Assembly (NCBI GenBank): GCA_946803715.1 | Contig: CAMPET010000038.1 | Span: 173,849 to 197,535 of the forward strand | DNA: 23,687 nucleotides | Direction of reading: 5' to 3' | From: Beroe ovata | Taxonomy: Eukaryota > Ctenophora > Nuda > Beroida > Beroidae | In this document: piece by piece, positions 1 through 9,799 of the stretch | Position numbering within the stretch: the stretch's first letter is position 1 | Layout of the letters: every line of letters begins with the position of its first letter | The notes under the pieces: generated by a model | What the model saw: only the letters and a program-made list of their open reading frames with translations | Database searches by the model: none | Told to the model about the DNA's origin: nothing | Position numbers and translations under genes: made by a program

Positions 1-3
1 CAC

Positions 4-42
<39 letters not shown>
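1..42. repeat. (CA)n / (TG)n dinucleotide microsatellite
   Basis: About 20 nearly perfect CA units, with small interruptions in the first ten bases. Read on the minus strand it is (GT)n, and its first GT is the splice donor of the sixth CEP57 exon. The window starts inside it, so the true length is unknown. Confidence 0.95.
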
Positions 43-44
<2 letters not shown>

Positions 45-1404
45 CGGCTAAATTGTGTGATCTCCCCAGTTTTTCACACTCCTGTTCTAACTCAGCTATC
101 TTCTTATTCTGTCTCTCCAACTCCAGCTCAGTTGCTTTTCCGACCTAGTGAAGATTACAAATAAATGTATAGTATACAATACAAATACGAAGTAATTCTA
201 CCTATATCCTGACAAGATTAATGTCAGACACATCCACACACAAGCATACACACACTTGGTCATGATCTCATTAAATTGACAATACAGAAATTTGTGTAAC
301 ATTCACAGGACAGATGTTGATCGTAGGTCAAGTGTATAGGTACGCAATCGATAAATCAGTAGAGGGGCTGCGGCCACAATCCCCGACCTGTTCTGATTTC
401 TGCTGCTCGATAGCACTGATCTTGTCTGTTGCCTTTATTCTCTCCTGCTCTGCATTCTGAACCATACGTCTCATGTACTCCAGCTGCTTCTCCAGGATGC
501 TCACCTTGGAGTCGTGTCCTGTCTTCTCCTCAGCTATCGGATGGTATGTTACACTTGTTGTTATATTATTGCGTTAGGTGAATACAGCAGTGTCACACAA
601 GGCCTAACCATGCTTCTTGTGTGGTCTAACGTATGTTGCGTAAGGCTGTGACTGTGAAGGACAGTACAGAGCAGTGGAGGATGGATTGGGTGGCTCACTC
701 GTTCCCAACTTGGCCTGTTCCCTTGCCACTCGCTCAGCCAGCTTCTCCGTGAGCTTCTCAGCAGGAGAAGAGGTTATTGTAGGTGTTAGTCGGAACATGG
801 GCTCTTTATTCTCCTTATCTTCTGAACAGACGAGTTGTCAATGAACAATGAACTGGCAGTTTACTTGATAATAAAGACATCAGATAGACATTCATACCTT
901 TCATCATCTCTTTGTATTGGTTCGTTTCCTTCTCCAAATCGCCGAACTTATCCTCTGCCTGCAAACGCTCCAGTTCTAGCTTCTTGATCTTGTCTTGCAG
1001 AGTCTTCAGTGCTTTTATCACAGCTGAATCATGTCGAGATTATTAGCCAGAGATAGTTAATATACGTTTATCATACAGGAATCTGTGTCATTTGGTATCG
1101 AAATACAGGTTGGGAGACAGGTTAACAAAGCAGGTAGGTAGATTTAAGCCATCATAGACAGATTGTTGCTCACCGTCACTGCTTGATGAGGTTAAGTCCT
1201 CTGACTGCAGATGAAGGCTGACCTCAGGGGACTTCGGTAGTTCCTTAAATGGTCGTGGACTCCCAACCAAACTCTGATGATATGTAAATTGTCATGATAT
1301 CGCCTTCGATGGTATGTTATCAATTGATGATAGTTTTTGATTGTTACTAATTTGTCTGACATCATACTCACGAATTCAGTAATAATGCTATCTGTGTCAT
1401 CCAT
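43..1404 (-). CDS. CEP57: CEP57/CEP57L1-family centrosomal coiled-coil protein, 5' part (six exons, continues beyond the window)
   Basis: I reconstruct six coding exons on the minus strand: 1404-1372, 1273-1174, 1023-898, 821-699, 533-388 and 144-43. They total 630 nt, or 210 codons, with consistent phases (0,1,1,1,0,0). Donors are gtgagt, gtgagc, gtatga, gtgagc, gtcggg and gtgtgt, and all acceptors end in AG. The ATG at 1404 has a good Kozak context (ACACCATGG). The segment ALKTLQDKIKKLELERLQAE in exon 3 and ILEKQLEYMRRMVQNAEQER in exon 5 match the N-terminal coiled coil of vertebrate CEP57, as does the EQECEKL..HNLAE end of exon 6. In that family this region is the centrosome-localisation and multimerisation coiled coil; the C-terminal microtubule-binding half would lie outside the window. 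The acceptor of exon 5 (cgatag) has a weak pyrimidine tract and is the least certain junction. CEP57 and CEP57L1 cannot be separated from this much sequence. Confidence 0.85.
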
Positions 1405-1943
1405 GGTGTGAAGGAAATATAAACTCCTGTTTCTTTCAAAGCTGTCACCTCCTCAGCATAGGTTGAGTTTTGTCATATACCTGCCTTGTAGATAGATATT
1501 ACAGATGCCTATGCAGGACCGAATAGCATAGGGAATTATATGGCGTATTACATCATGTGACAGACACTTGCATAGATAACTCGTGTGAGAATAAAGAAAC
1601 GCCGTTACCCAGTTCAACCAATATGTGGCCCTTTTGAGTTCGGAAGCAGTCTAATACCTCATGAAATTTGATGCTTCCTCAAAGAGAAACAAATGCAGTC
1701 CGGAACTGAAGATAAAATTAAAAAACAAAATTGAACAAACTCCTAACTATCAATCAAATCCCAAATAAATACCTAAGTACTTACAAAAATTGCAACAATA
1801 GCAGTGATAACATTTATCAACAATACAAAAGTTTTCTAATAATACGAAATATCAACATATTATGAACTAAATAATATTATGAACTAAAAAACACAAAGTT
1901 ATAAAACGTTTTAGAAACTAGGTACAAAATATAAACAATTCTG
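1405..1943. other. Intergenic spacer between HFM1 3' end and CEP57 5' end
   Basis: About 540 bp, AT-rich, with no supportable ORF. Both neighbours are on the minus strand, so this holds the HFM1 3' UTR and the CEP57 promoter and 5' UTR. A minus-strand tttatatttcc stretch lies about 10-20 bp upstream of the CEP57 ATG, but it is too close to call a TATA box. I found no AATAAA on the minus strand after the HFM1 stop. Confidence 0.6.
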
Positions 1944-4900
1944 TCAAAAAATACCATCAAAAATTGAGGAAAAACTTGCATGTTTACTGCTTTTAACAGC
2001 GTTATCATAAAAACTTGTATCCGCACTGAATTTTGGAGGTTGAGTAGCTTCGAATGCCACAGGAACATTTTCACTGGTTTCACTTCTTCCTGGGAATGCC
2101 TCGACGTACTTTCGCTTCAGACCAAGAACGTGCTCCTTTGAATTGGCATGATCTCCAAACGATCTGGGTGCAGACAGTTTCTGCACACTTTGACAATTAG
2201 GGTAGTCATTATCTTTTCTATGATCTCGTAATGAGTTCTGATTACTGATAAAGGAGCTACTTGAAGTGTGAGCGACTGATGAGCGGATAGTCTTGATTAC
2301 TTCATTACTGGGTTTGTTGTTAAGACTTGAACCATCATTAACCACTAGGGTGCTATTTTTGTTAGGAGCTTTCACCTTCACACCATATCTACAACAGAAG
2401 TGGGAGCAAGTCTTTTTATCAGAGCACCTATGACCACACTCTCTAAACTTATCCCCATTTTCATCAATCCTTATCACATAATTTGATAAATTCTTGATCG
2501 TTGATCCTACAACTTCGTCGCTTCGTGTACTTTTCCCCATCTGGTTTCCTAGCTTGTAGTTCGGCATTGAAACCCCAATATCTTGACATGAATCATCCCC
2601 AGAGACCGAATCGCTATCAACGTATATTTTTGGTAAGATATTATTTTGATCAACATTATCATCTGCTAGTAGGTCTTCGACACCAACGTCAAATCCGTGA
2701 CTGTTACTTCCATAATCTTCAAAGTAGCCAGAGTCTTCCATTTCCTGAATCATACTGTCTAAGTAATCGGTTTTACTACTGTCTTGTTCCAGATTTTTGA
2801 CACTTCCACGAGACTTTTTTAGAATTGGCTTCACAACATTCAACCTTGATTCGGATGTACTTTTGTTTTGATCATAACATTCTCTACTGGATGCGTAAGT
2901 GGAACTTGCAAGATTCTGCTTTGTCTGTTTTGAATTCAACTTTTGTTGAAGAATGGTCTCTACTTTTGCATCAATATCCGGTAGATCATCATCAAAATCA
3001 GAAAATTGGTCATTAGCAGTGCTTGAAACAACCTTGAACCTATCTGATGCATTATCAGTACCCATCTTTTGACTCATGATTCTAGACGAGTCAATAAGCT
3101 TCTGACTTATTTTCGAATTCTGATCCTGGAGTTTGTTAGCATATGGATTTTGGTGCTTTTTATATGGGTTAGAAATCATTTTGTTCTTTAGATTCATGCT
3201 AGCATCCAAATGTGTGGGCTTCATTGGTACAAATGAGGAGTCATTCTTAAATTTAGGAGAAAATTTGCTCTTTAAATCTGCGCCAACAAATGAGTGGCTA
3301 ACAATCCAAAATATGACTGACTGCTCTTCAACAGCTCTATATACAATCACCTCACATTGAAATGCTTGATCATCAAAGACAGTCTTATCTCGTACTTTTT
3401 GCTTGAACAAAAGTTCGTTTTCAGGAGTACCAATAATAATTGAAGTTGAAGTGTTATTGGTAGGCTCCTTCATTAACTTTGGTTTGATAACGACTTGGAG
3501 TGACGCCTTCTTGACATCTACTTCCCCAATCTGTTGAACAAATAAATCGTATTGTGGTACAGAGGATGCCACTTCAACTATTGTCGAACCAAATGGCGGA
3601 TTTTTATTTGTTATCAGTTCCAACTCCCTTGGGTCTGTTCCAGTAAGTTTAGTCAAACTTGTGATGCCTGCATTAGCCAATGAGTGTCCTAATATTGGCC
3701 CAATATTTTTGAACTGTCGGGCTAAAAATTTACTATTCTCCCACAATTTGCAATTCAAGCACTTCATAAATAATAAACAATTAACATAGGAGTTGAATGA
3801 CGGAATTTTGCTTTGAAGCTCAAACAGACACTTTGATAATCTTCCTGCAACCTGGACTATCCTTACTGATTCTTGATTTAAAGAAAATTCGTTAATTGGC
3901 ATGCACCCAAGAACTGCTTGGATTAGCACACTGATCTTCATTTCAGGTGTCTTTATTCGATCTTTGTATGGATACCTTATAACTGGACCATTTCGATTTT
4001 TGTTCAGTAGATTCAGAGTGCTTTTCTCTTGAACTCTCAACTGAACATCGGAAAATTCGTCAGCTGTTGCAATTACATCTAGAATTTCATTGAGAGATTC
4101 ATTTCCAGTGATCTCCGTGAATTTTTTCATTGTCCTGAATGTTATACAATACCTAGCCATCAAGGCTCCTGTTTCTGTTGGTGATATAGAACCATCTTGG
4201 GACTGCATGATGAACCCAAGTTCTCTCAAACCACTCATACCACGCAACACTGACTGATACAAGTAATCCCTGATTTGACCACTTGTAGCATTAACGGATA
4301 ACCCATATCGTGCTGGATTTTTACTGATTCTGACATAGAGGAACAATGACATCATCCACTGAGTTGCCGTTTTGATATGGGTTAAGGTTTTTAACACAAT
4401 TTCTGCATTGAGATGATCAGTCAAATTCAAGTGGAAATTACTTTCAACAACTTGGGTCCCATTTATCAAGTCAGTATACAAATTTCTTGTAGAATTTTGT
4501 GTCATTATAACAGAAACTGCAGAGGTATCATATTGAGGTCTCCCAGCTCTTCCAATCATTTGTAATACATCTGAAGCAGAGTATTCTCTGAATTTTCCAC
4601 TTGCATAATGAAGGGTTGACTTAACTATAACAAGATGAGCAGGTAAGTTAACACCCATTGCTAGGGTACTTGTGGCACAGATAACAGGTAAATATCCAGT
4701 CTTAAATAAGTCTTCTACCACTTTTCTGTCAGTAGAGCTCAACCCAGCATGGTGATACCCAATACCAGATATCAAAAGTTCACGCAGTTTGGAGTCAACA
4801 ATATTCCCTATAGCATCTTTGACAAACTGTCTATCATTATTATGAAACACAAACCTTTTCTGACTTTGTAAAATTGATGCAGCTTGTACTGTGCCTTTTC

Positions 4901-5954
4901 TTGTAGAACAAAAAACTACCGTTGGCAGCTTCGAGCTATATTGCTGAATTACTCCATGTAACTTATAGTTCAAATTTAGATCAAATTTGTAAGCAGTAGA
5001 GGGGTTACAGTCATTAAATGAAAGTACAACTTTCTTGAGTGGTACAGGTCTGTAACTTTCATCAAGTTTAAAGCAAATAGAATCATTGCTGGAACTACTG
5101 AGCCAAGAAGCAAAATCTTCAGTATTAGGGATTGTAGCTGAAACTGCAATAAATCTCAATGATGATGCTGTGACATCTCTGATACACTTCATTCTGCTTA
5201 TCACAGCTTCAATAATAGAGCCCCGTTCAATATCACCTACCATATGAACTTCATCTATAAGGAACAACACAATATTCTTCATTTGGGAAGAGTGCTCCTT
5301 CCATCTCCTTGTGATACTATCCCACTTTTCAGGTGTAGTGAAAATCAAATTAGAAGCCTTTATAGAACCATAGTCATCAACATCAGTGTCACCAGTTACT
5401 TCAATACATTTCAAATTATGGGACTTGAATTTCAATTCCCAATCTCTCAATCTTTCTGAGCATAGGATCTTCAAAGGTGCCATGTAAATGATTTTTAAAT
5501 CTTTGATTTCACTTGGTTGTTTTTGTATGAGTACTCTAACAATTGCCAATTCAAATATAGCAGTCTTACCAGACCCAGTGGGTGCTGATACTACAATTGG
5601 GTTATCACTATAAAGCACATCATCAAAAACCTTGGATTGAACTTTGTTAAAATGAGGAAAATTTCCAAAAACATGTTGATATGGCTTTGGTATCTCTGAC
5701 ACTGGTTTGTAGCTGAATCCTGGGTCTGGTCTTATAAGGTCATATTTTTCTGTAATCTTGTCTTGATCAAATGATACAGATTGGGTTCCACCATTACCAG
5801 TGTTCTTGATATGATTTATGGTCTGCATTTTACTGTTTGAAAATAATGGAATTTGGAACCCATCCTCTCTCTGAATTGGACGCTGGGAAGTCAAGAAATC
5901 CAAGTTCTGTGATGACAAAGATGGCACATGAGTGGACACTCCTGATATATCCAT
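1944..5954 (-). CDS. HFM1: HFM1/MER3-type meiotic ATP-dependent DNA helicase, full length in a single exon
   Basis: This 1336-residue protein is a Ski2-like superfamily 2 helicase of the HFM1/MER3 type, which promotes meiotic crossover formation by acting on recombination intermediates in the nucleus. Visible motifs are a Q-motif-like FNKVQ (102-106), Walker A APTGSGKT (124-131), Walker B DEVH (234-237), SAT (272-274), TSTLAMGVNLPAH (428-440) and motif VI QMIGRAGRPQYD (465-476). These are followed by a winged-helix region (about 510-590) and a Sec63-like region (about 600-880). A low-complexity Ser/Asp-rich tail contains the HFM1-type Cys/His cluster (C1173 to C1187-C1188), and the protein ends SSIFDGIF. 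The length is close to human HFM1 (about 1435). The start is the first ATG after a splice acceptor at 5959-5960. No intron interrupts 4 kb of coding sequence, whereas vertebrate HFM1 has dozens of exons. No frameshift or stop is seen, so it looks functional. Confidence 0.93.
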   Translation of the reverse strand: MDISGVSTHVPSLSSQNLDFLTSQRPIQREDGFQIPLFSNSKMQTINHIKNTGNGGTQSVSFDQDKITEKYDLIRPDPGFSYKPVSEIPKPYQHVFGNFPHFNKVQSKVFDDVLYSDNPIVVSAPTGSGKTAIFELAIVRVLIQKQPSEIKDLKIIYMAPLKILCSERLRDWELKFKSHNLKCIEVTGDTDVDDYGSIKASNLIFTTPEKWDSITRRWKEHSSQMKNIVLFLIDEVHMVGDIERGSIIEAVISRMKCIRDVTASSLRFIAVSATIPNTEDFASWLSSSSNDSICFKLDESYRPVPLKKVVLSFNDCNPSTAYKFDLNLNYKLHGVIQQYSSKLPTVVFCSTRKGTVQAASILQSQKRFVFHNNDRQFVKDAIGNIVDSKLRELLISGIGYHHAGLSSTDRKVVEDLFKTGYLPVICATSTLAMGVNLPAHLVIVKSTLHYASGKFREYSASDVLQMIGRAGRPQYDTSAVSVIMTQNSTRNLYTDLINGTQVVESNFHLNLTDHLNAEIVLKTLTHIKTATQWMMSLFLYVRISKNPARYGLSVNATSGQIRDYLYQSVLRGMSGLRELGFIMQSQDGSISPTETGALMARYCITFRTMKKFTEITGNESLNEILDVIATADEFSDVQLRVQEKSTLNLLNKNRNGPVIRYPYKDRIKTPEMKISVLIQAVLGCMPINEFSLNQESVRIVQVAGRLSKCLFELQSKIPSFNSYVNCLLFMKCLNCKLWENSKFLARQFKNIGPILGHSLANAGITSLTKLTGTDPRELELITNKNPPFGSTIVEVASSVPQYDLFVQQIGEVDVKKASLQVVIKPKLMKEPTNNTSTSIIIGTPENELLFKQKVRDKTVFDDQAFQCEVIVYRAVEEQSVIFWIVSHSFVGADLKSKFSPKFKNDSSFVPMKPTHLDASMNLKNKMISNPYKKHQNPYANKLQDQNSKISQKLIDSSRIMSQKMGTDNASDRFKVVSSTANDQFSDFDDDLPDIDAKVETILQQKLNSKQTKQNLASSTYASSRECYDQNKSTSESRLNVVKPILKKSRGSVKNLEQDSSKTDYLDSMIQEMEDSGYFEDYGSNSHGFDVGVEDLLADDNVDQNNILPKIYVDSDSVSGDDSCQDIGVSMPNYKLGNQMGKSTRSDEVVGSTIKNLSNYVIRIDENGDKFRECGHRCSDKKTCSHFCCRYGVKVKAPNKNSTLVVNDGSSLNNKPSNEVIKTIRSSVAHTSSSSFISNQNSLRDHRKDNDYPNCQSVQKLSAPRSFGDHANSKEHVLGLKRKYVEAFPGRSETSENVPVAFEATQPPKFSADTSFYDNAVKSSKHASFSSIFDGIF

Positions 5955-5975
5955 ACACCTGCAAGAATAATGTAT
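5955..5975 (-). other. 3' splice site immediately upstream of the HFM1 start codon
   Basis: On the minus strand the sequence reads ttattcttgcag, then gtgt, then the ATG of HFM1, preceded by a T-rich stretch. This is a good acceptor consensus and suggests that HFM1 mRNA has at least one 5' UTR exon upstream (higher coordinates), even though the coding region is a single exon. I could not locate the donor exon. Confidence 0.5.
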
Positions 5976-6675
5976 ATAGTAGTACAGTAATATGAAAAGA
6001 TTGTTGGGGTTTCATATTTATCAACTTTGCTTTTCATAACTAATTTAATCAATGATTAAACTTAACAAAACTACTTAATTGTTTATACAATCAAGCTTAG
6101 TGTATGAGAGGTCTGAGACAATGGATAGTGACTAGTGATCCATATAAAGTGAGGGAGAAGGCAGGACTAGTGATACTTTCTGGAGCAAACCAACAAAGAA
6201 GAACCATTCACTGCACTACAGCTCCAACATCAATAACAGAATGTGGGCATCTGTGTCATGTGCTCTGTTTTAAACAGTATAAAGCACTATATCTGAGCAA
6301 AAATCCATGGATCTCGCAATATAACCATGGATATTTTGTGGCAGTCTGGAGGAAGTTTGACCCAGAAAAGCAGACACTGATCAAAAAAGCAGATGTCTGC
6401 TCTTAAAAGCCGACATATTCTCAAAAAAGCAGACGTCTGCTCTTAGGAGGCTGACAGTACGGAATACCCAACTTTTGCCATGAATAAAAGACACCATGAC
6501 TACCCAAAAGAATTGCTGGTGGATGATTGTGTGGTGGTGGGAAGAAGGTTGCTGTAATTGGGGAGGCATCTATATTATAATTTGGTTGTTTGTTTGTATT
6601 TATTTATGTCCGTCACTAAATGCACGTGCTGATTTTGAAGTTAAAGTGCGTGTTGCCATGGATACGTGCTACTAC
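5976..6675. other. Region upstream of HFM1 without a convincing gene
   Basis: This should contain the HFM1 promoter and a 5' UTR exon. A plus-strand 100-codon open frame (6104-6406) contains a short Cys/His cluster (ECGHLCHVLCF) faintly like the middle of a RING finger. It has no other recognisable domain and its end runs into a 40-bp tandem duplication, so I do not call it a gene. The region ends at the N at 6676. Confidence 0.4.
6381..6460. repeat. Two-copy 40-bp tandem duplication with a palindromic core
   Basis: Units start at 6381 and 6421 with the same tcaaaaaagcaga start. The second unit contains the perfect 12-bp palindrome GCAGACGTCTGC; the first differs by one base (GCAGATGTCTGC). 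The last 15 bases of the units have diverged. A related agcagacac lies just upstream (about 6369), so a third degenerate copy is possible. Confidence 0.7.
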
Positions 6676-7329
6676 NCAAATAAGTTGAACAAGATTGAAG
6701 AAGTCGTTTCGTAAAGTCACATCATCAGTGAATATAACCAAGAGATGGTAATTCATTTCATATTCTCTCAGCGTGGATAGTCTATTCTGCAGGTCTTTGA
6801 CATCACTGCTGTATACACAGCATTCAAAAACTTTGTGGTAAACTGAATCTGGTAGCTCACAGCATTCCAAACACACAGGGACATGCTTAGATTTGTCATA
6901 ATTGAGAACCGAATAAGCAAAGTTCTGGAACAACAGACAACGTCCGTGTAGGAAGTCCATTAGGTTTGAGCTCTGGTATCGAGAGTTGTTCCTCAAGATG
7001 AGAGGATTTGCAAGCGCCATCTGTGTGTCAACAATCGTAGCAAGTTCCTCTGTGCTGTGTCTTTGTTCTATGCAGAATGGGTCGGCATTTGTTAGTCCTT
7101 TCATGTCTACTTTCAATAAATCATCCCATTGAATGCATTGATATGTTTTCATTAGCTGTTCATTGTAGAGATAGTTATGAGGAGCTATTTCTGTGAAGAT
7201 TATGTCCCTCAGAGAAATAGTTGACCTGCCATTTGTTGTATCACTATGCTTTAGTTTCCAGAGTAAGAACAATTTAGTAGAATGAACTTGTGGGAAGAAC
7301 TCATGTGATGGCGTTTCCTCAATCTGCAT
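6616..7329 (-). pseudogene. Non-LTR retrotransposon (LINE) ORF2 C-terminal fragment
   Basis: A 237-codon open stretch on the minus strand with no complete enzyme domain. Residues 153-170 form C-x2-C-x8-H-x4-C (C153, C156, H165, C170), inside a context (hydrophobic block, then VCLEC...HKVFEC) typical of the zinc-knuckle segment near the C-terminus of Jockey/I/R1-like LINE ORF2 proteins. No reverse-transcriptase FADD-like motif is present, so the 5' part is missing. The fragment lies between the N joins at 6676 and 7346, and the 6676 N falls inside the frame. It could have been separated from the rest of its element by the assembly rather than by 5' truncation. The clade is not assignable by eye. 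Confidence 0.5.
6676..6676. other. Assembly join (single N)
   Basis: A single ambiguous base, most likely a collapsed gap or contig join. It falls inside the LINE-derived frame. Confidence 0.7.
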
Positions 7330-7345
7330 GATTCTTGATGAGAGT

Positions 7346-7346
7346 N
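7346..7346. other. Assembly join (single N)
   Basis: A single N separating the LINE fragment from unrelated sequence to its right. The change in sequence character suggests a contig boundary. Confidence 0.7.
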
Positions 7347-8258
7347 TAGAAGTTTCAAGTCAATCGGTCCATCCGTTTGGAAGCTATCCTCAAATGCTCA
7401 CTCAAACTGACATGCTTAGGCTGGACGAGGGGCTATGGCAGCCCTTTACTTGGAAACTGATCATCATTTTCGACGTGAAATTTAGGCAGTCCGACTTTCT
7501 AATGGTCCTTGAGCTATGCACTATAGGTCAGTTCTGGCCTGCGCGGAACTAGGTGGATTTCTGATCGCGCGCCAATTTTAAAAGTGCCCTCACTTCCACG
7601 GCATATTACACCATCTAATTTCTGATTTGACTGGCTGAAGTGCGGTTATTCTGCTACTTGAATGCCTATAGATTCTCACAGTATGTTTCATTTCCTCAAA
7701 CTCCGACATTTCACCTGCTTCCTTATGAGCTAAACTTCGCGTATTTTGGTGTTGCCATAACTTTTGAGCGCCACGAGGTCCATCGATGGGACTTTCACTA
7801 GATGTTAGTTTAACCTCTTGGGAACAAATCCCAATCGGGCCCGTGCCGCGGACAACCGCGGAACTTTGTCATTTTTGGCCTCAAAGAGAGGAAGGTTTTG
7901 CAGATTCGTCAAAAAACAGCGTAACACGCGCAATTTTCCACCTTCGCGCAAATTCAAATACCAAAGAGACTTGGGATCTCACTCAGCTGAAGTTAAGAAT
8001 TGGTTTTCTTGAAAGAAAGTTTAGCTGATGCTCCTGAATAATGAAATAAATGCCGATTCCCGCCTTAAATTGGTATAAAGTACGACACAAGACGTTTCTG
8101 ACAAAGTGAATGCTTACAATGAATGCTTTATTCATGATTTTGTCATTCGCTAAGCGCTGCTGAGCCATCTATCTGGAATGGAAAATTTTTCATGAAAAAC
8201 ATGGTGACCAAGAATTGTGAAATGTCGGAGTCGTAGGCAGAAAGCAATAAAACACATC
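7347..8258. other. Unassigned repeat-like sequence
   Basis: No ORF here carries a recognisable domain. The phrase caatcggtccatccgtttgg near 7365 resembles sequence seen in 3' regions of animal retroelements, but I cannot assign it. Near 7846 two CCGCGG palindromes separated by acaa form a small perfect hairpin. Confidence 0.35.
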
Positions 8259-8351
8259 GGGAAGGGTTAAGGAGGATGGGAGGGGGCTAGTGGAGAAGTT
8301 AGAAAAGGAGTTAAGGGAAGTTGGAAGAGGGAAAAGGGGACTGGGGAGATG
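8259..8351 (+). repeat. Polypurine (A/G-rich) tract
   Basis: About 90 bp made almost entirely of A and G on the plus strand with a few T/C interruptions, ending beside the N at 8355. Such tracts can adopt triplex structures and are hard to sequence, which may explain the adjacent join. No gene is supported. Confidence 0.7.
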
Positions 8352-8354
8352 TTG

Positions 8355-8355
8355 N
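8355..8355. other. Assembly join (single N)
   Basis: A single N directly after the polypurine tract, probably a contig boundary caused by low complexity. Confidence 0.7.
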
Positions 8356-9042
8356 GAATTGCCGATTGTTATTTGAAGTTTTACTTGAAGTGTTTCATGT
8401 TCATTGATTTTATGATGTATTTCATGAATTGATTCGAAGTGTTTCAATGCATCAAAAGAAGTATCAACTCGACATGATATTTCATTTTTCAAACAAGAGA
8501 CAAGATTGGCTTTTGAATGAAAATGTTTTAATTATAAGAAGTTTAGGGGAATCTGAGCACCAAAAATACAGGAGAATTGAAAGCGATACGCTAATGAAGC
8601 TTATCGCCATGCTTTATTTCACGAAAGCAAAATGTAAAGTAGCAGTTTTTATCTCGACGAACATAACACTGCTTTGATAACTGTTTTGATCTGTAGTACC
8701 GCACTGCTTTCATCTATAGTATGCAATTGCAGCATAAGTATAGCTCGATTAGCCACTTACCCTTCGCCAATATCTTTAGACTAACATCTTTCTGTATCAG
8801 AATAGATATAACCAGTCCGTAACTAAGGAATCCTGGCTGATATTCAAGGAGAGAAACAAAGCCACTTTCCTTGCGTGAAAGCATGGAACGGCGGTACGCT
8901 GCTACATGCGATAATGCGAGCTCATGTTGTACTGTGCGCGGCCGGCGCGCGCGCGCTAACACGTGAGAAAATAATGAAATTTTAGCCATTTTTTCGATAA
9001 AACAACCTCGCGCCGTACGCAAAACAACATTCTATTTTGTGA
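8356..9042. other. Unassigned sequence with an alternating GC tract
   Basis: No supportable gene. Short open frames on both strands lack domains. At about 8933-8956 there is an alternating pyrimidine-purine GC block (gcgcggccggcgcgcgcgcg) of the kind that can form Z-DNA, strikingly GC-rich against the AT-rich surroundings. The region leads directly into the satellite-related block at 9043. Confidence 0.4.
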
Positions 9043-9799
9043 CATATGATCTTTCCCCGAAATGGAACAAATTTGCCGCAATGTGGGGGCATGCAAGATT
9101 GGGCGATTGTGGATGAATTTAGATCTCGGATGCAATAGATGTTTGAAATGAGATATATGATGACTCTTATTCGTCAATTGAACGTTTTGGTGCCACGGGA
9201 AGCCACCACACACCATATCATCATGAGCATATTGGAACAAATTTGCCGCAATTTGGGAACATGTTCTGGAAGCCAGAGTTTGAGTTCAATTGAGTTCCAG
9301 ATGGTTCCAATAGCTAGCCCTAGTGATGAGTTTGGTGAAGTTTTTGCCTTTTGGGTCCATCGACATTCGACCTCTGGGGTGCCACCAATGCCGCCTTTTA
9401 CCGCACGCGTATGTCGACGTTTTTGAACCCCAAATAAAGCTGCATATATGCTCTAAGGTACTCAAATTGATGCTCACGATATTCTAGAAAGAATATAATA
9501 GCCTTAGGTAATTCCATTCAAGAAAGTGTTGCAGAGTTTTTCGATAAGTGGAGCAAACTTGCAACAACTATAGCTGGAATGTGGAACAAATTTGCCACAA
9601 TGTGGGGACATGATCTGGGAGCCAGAGTTCGAGCTCAATTAAGATGCTTATGGTTCTATTAGCTTGTTCTGGCAGTAAACTAATGAAATTGACGGAGTTT
9701 TAGGGTCCATAGACCTTTGGGGTGCCACCAGAGGGCCACCAAGGCCGCCTTTAACCAAAAGCGTAAGTTGTCATTTTTATAAGGACTCTCAGTCTTCAA
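9043..9799 (-). repeat. Degenerate 348-bp satellite units, inverted orientation
   Basis: The minus strand carries diverged copies of the satellite found at 9800-12590. Landmarks on the plus strand are ggaacaaatttgccgca at 9064 and 9234, ggaacaaatttgccaca at 9583, and the gtccat...ggggtgccacca block near 9354 and 9704. These are reverse complements of the direct-array landmarks. At least one nearly full unit (about 9459-9790) and a shorter one precede the orientation switch near 9800. Confidence 0.75.

Noticed and set aside
6104-6406. Plus-strand 100-codon frame with a CGHLCHVLC cluster resembling part of a RING finger
   Set aside because: Only the middle of a possible RING pattern is present, the required flanking CxxC pairs are absent, and the 3' end is a tandem duplication.
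7786-8028. Overlapping plus-strand frames of 80 and 64 codons
   Set aside because: Two frames over the same bases with no recognisable domain and no splice or start context; treated as chance frames in repeat-like sequence.
8714-9240. Minus-strand frames of 102 and 94 codons
   Set aside because: They overlap each other, cross the alternating GC block and satellite-related sequence, and show no domain.
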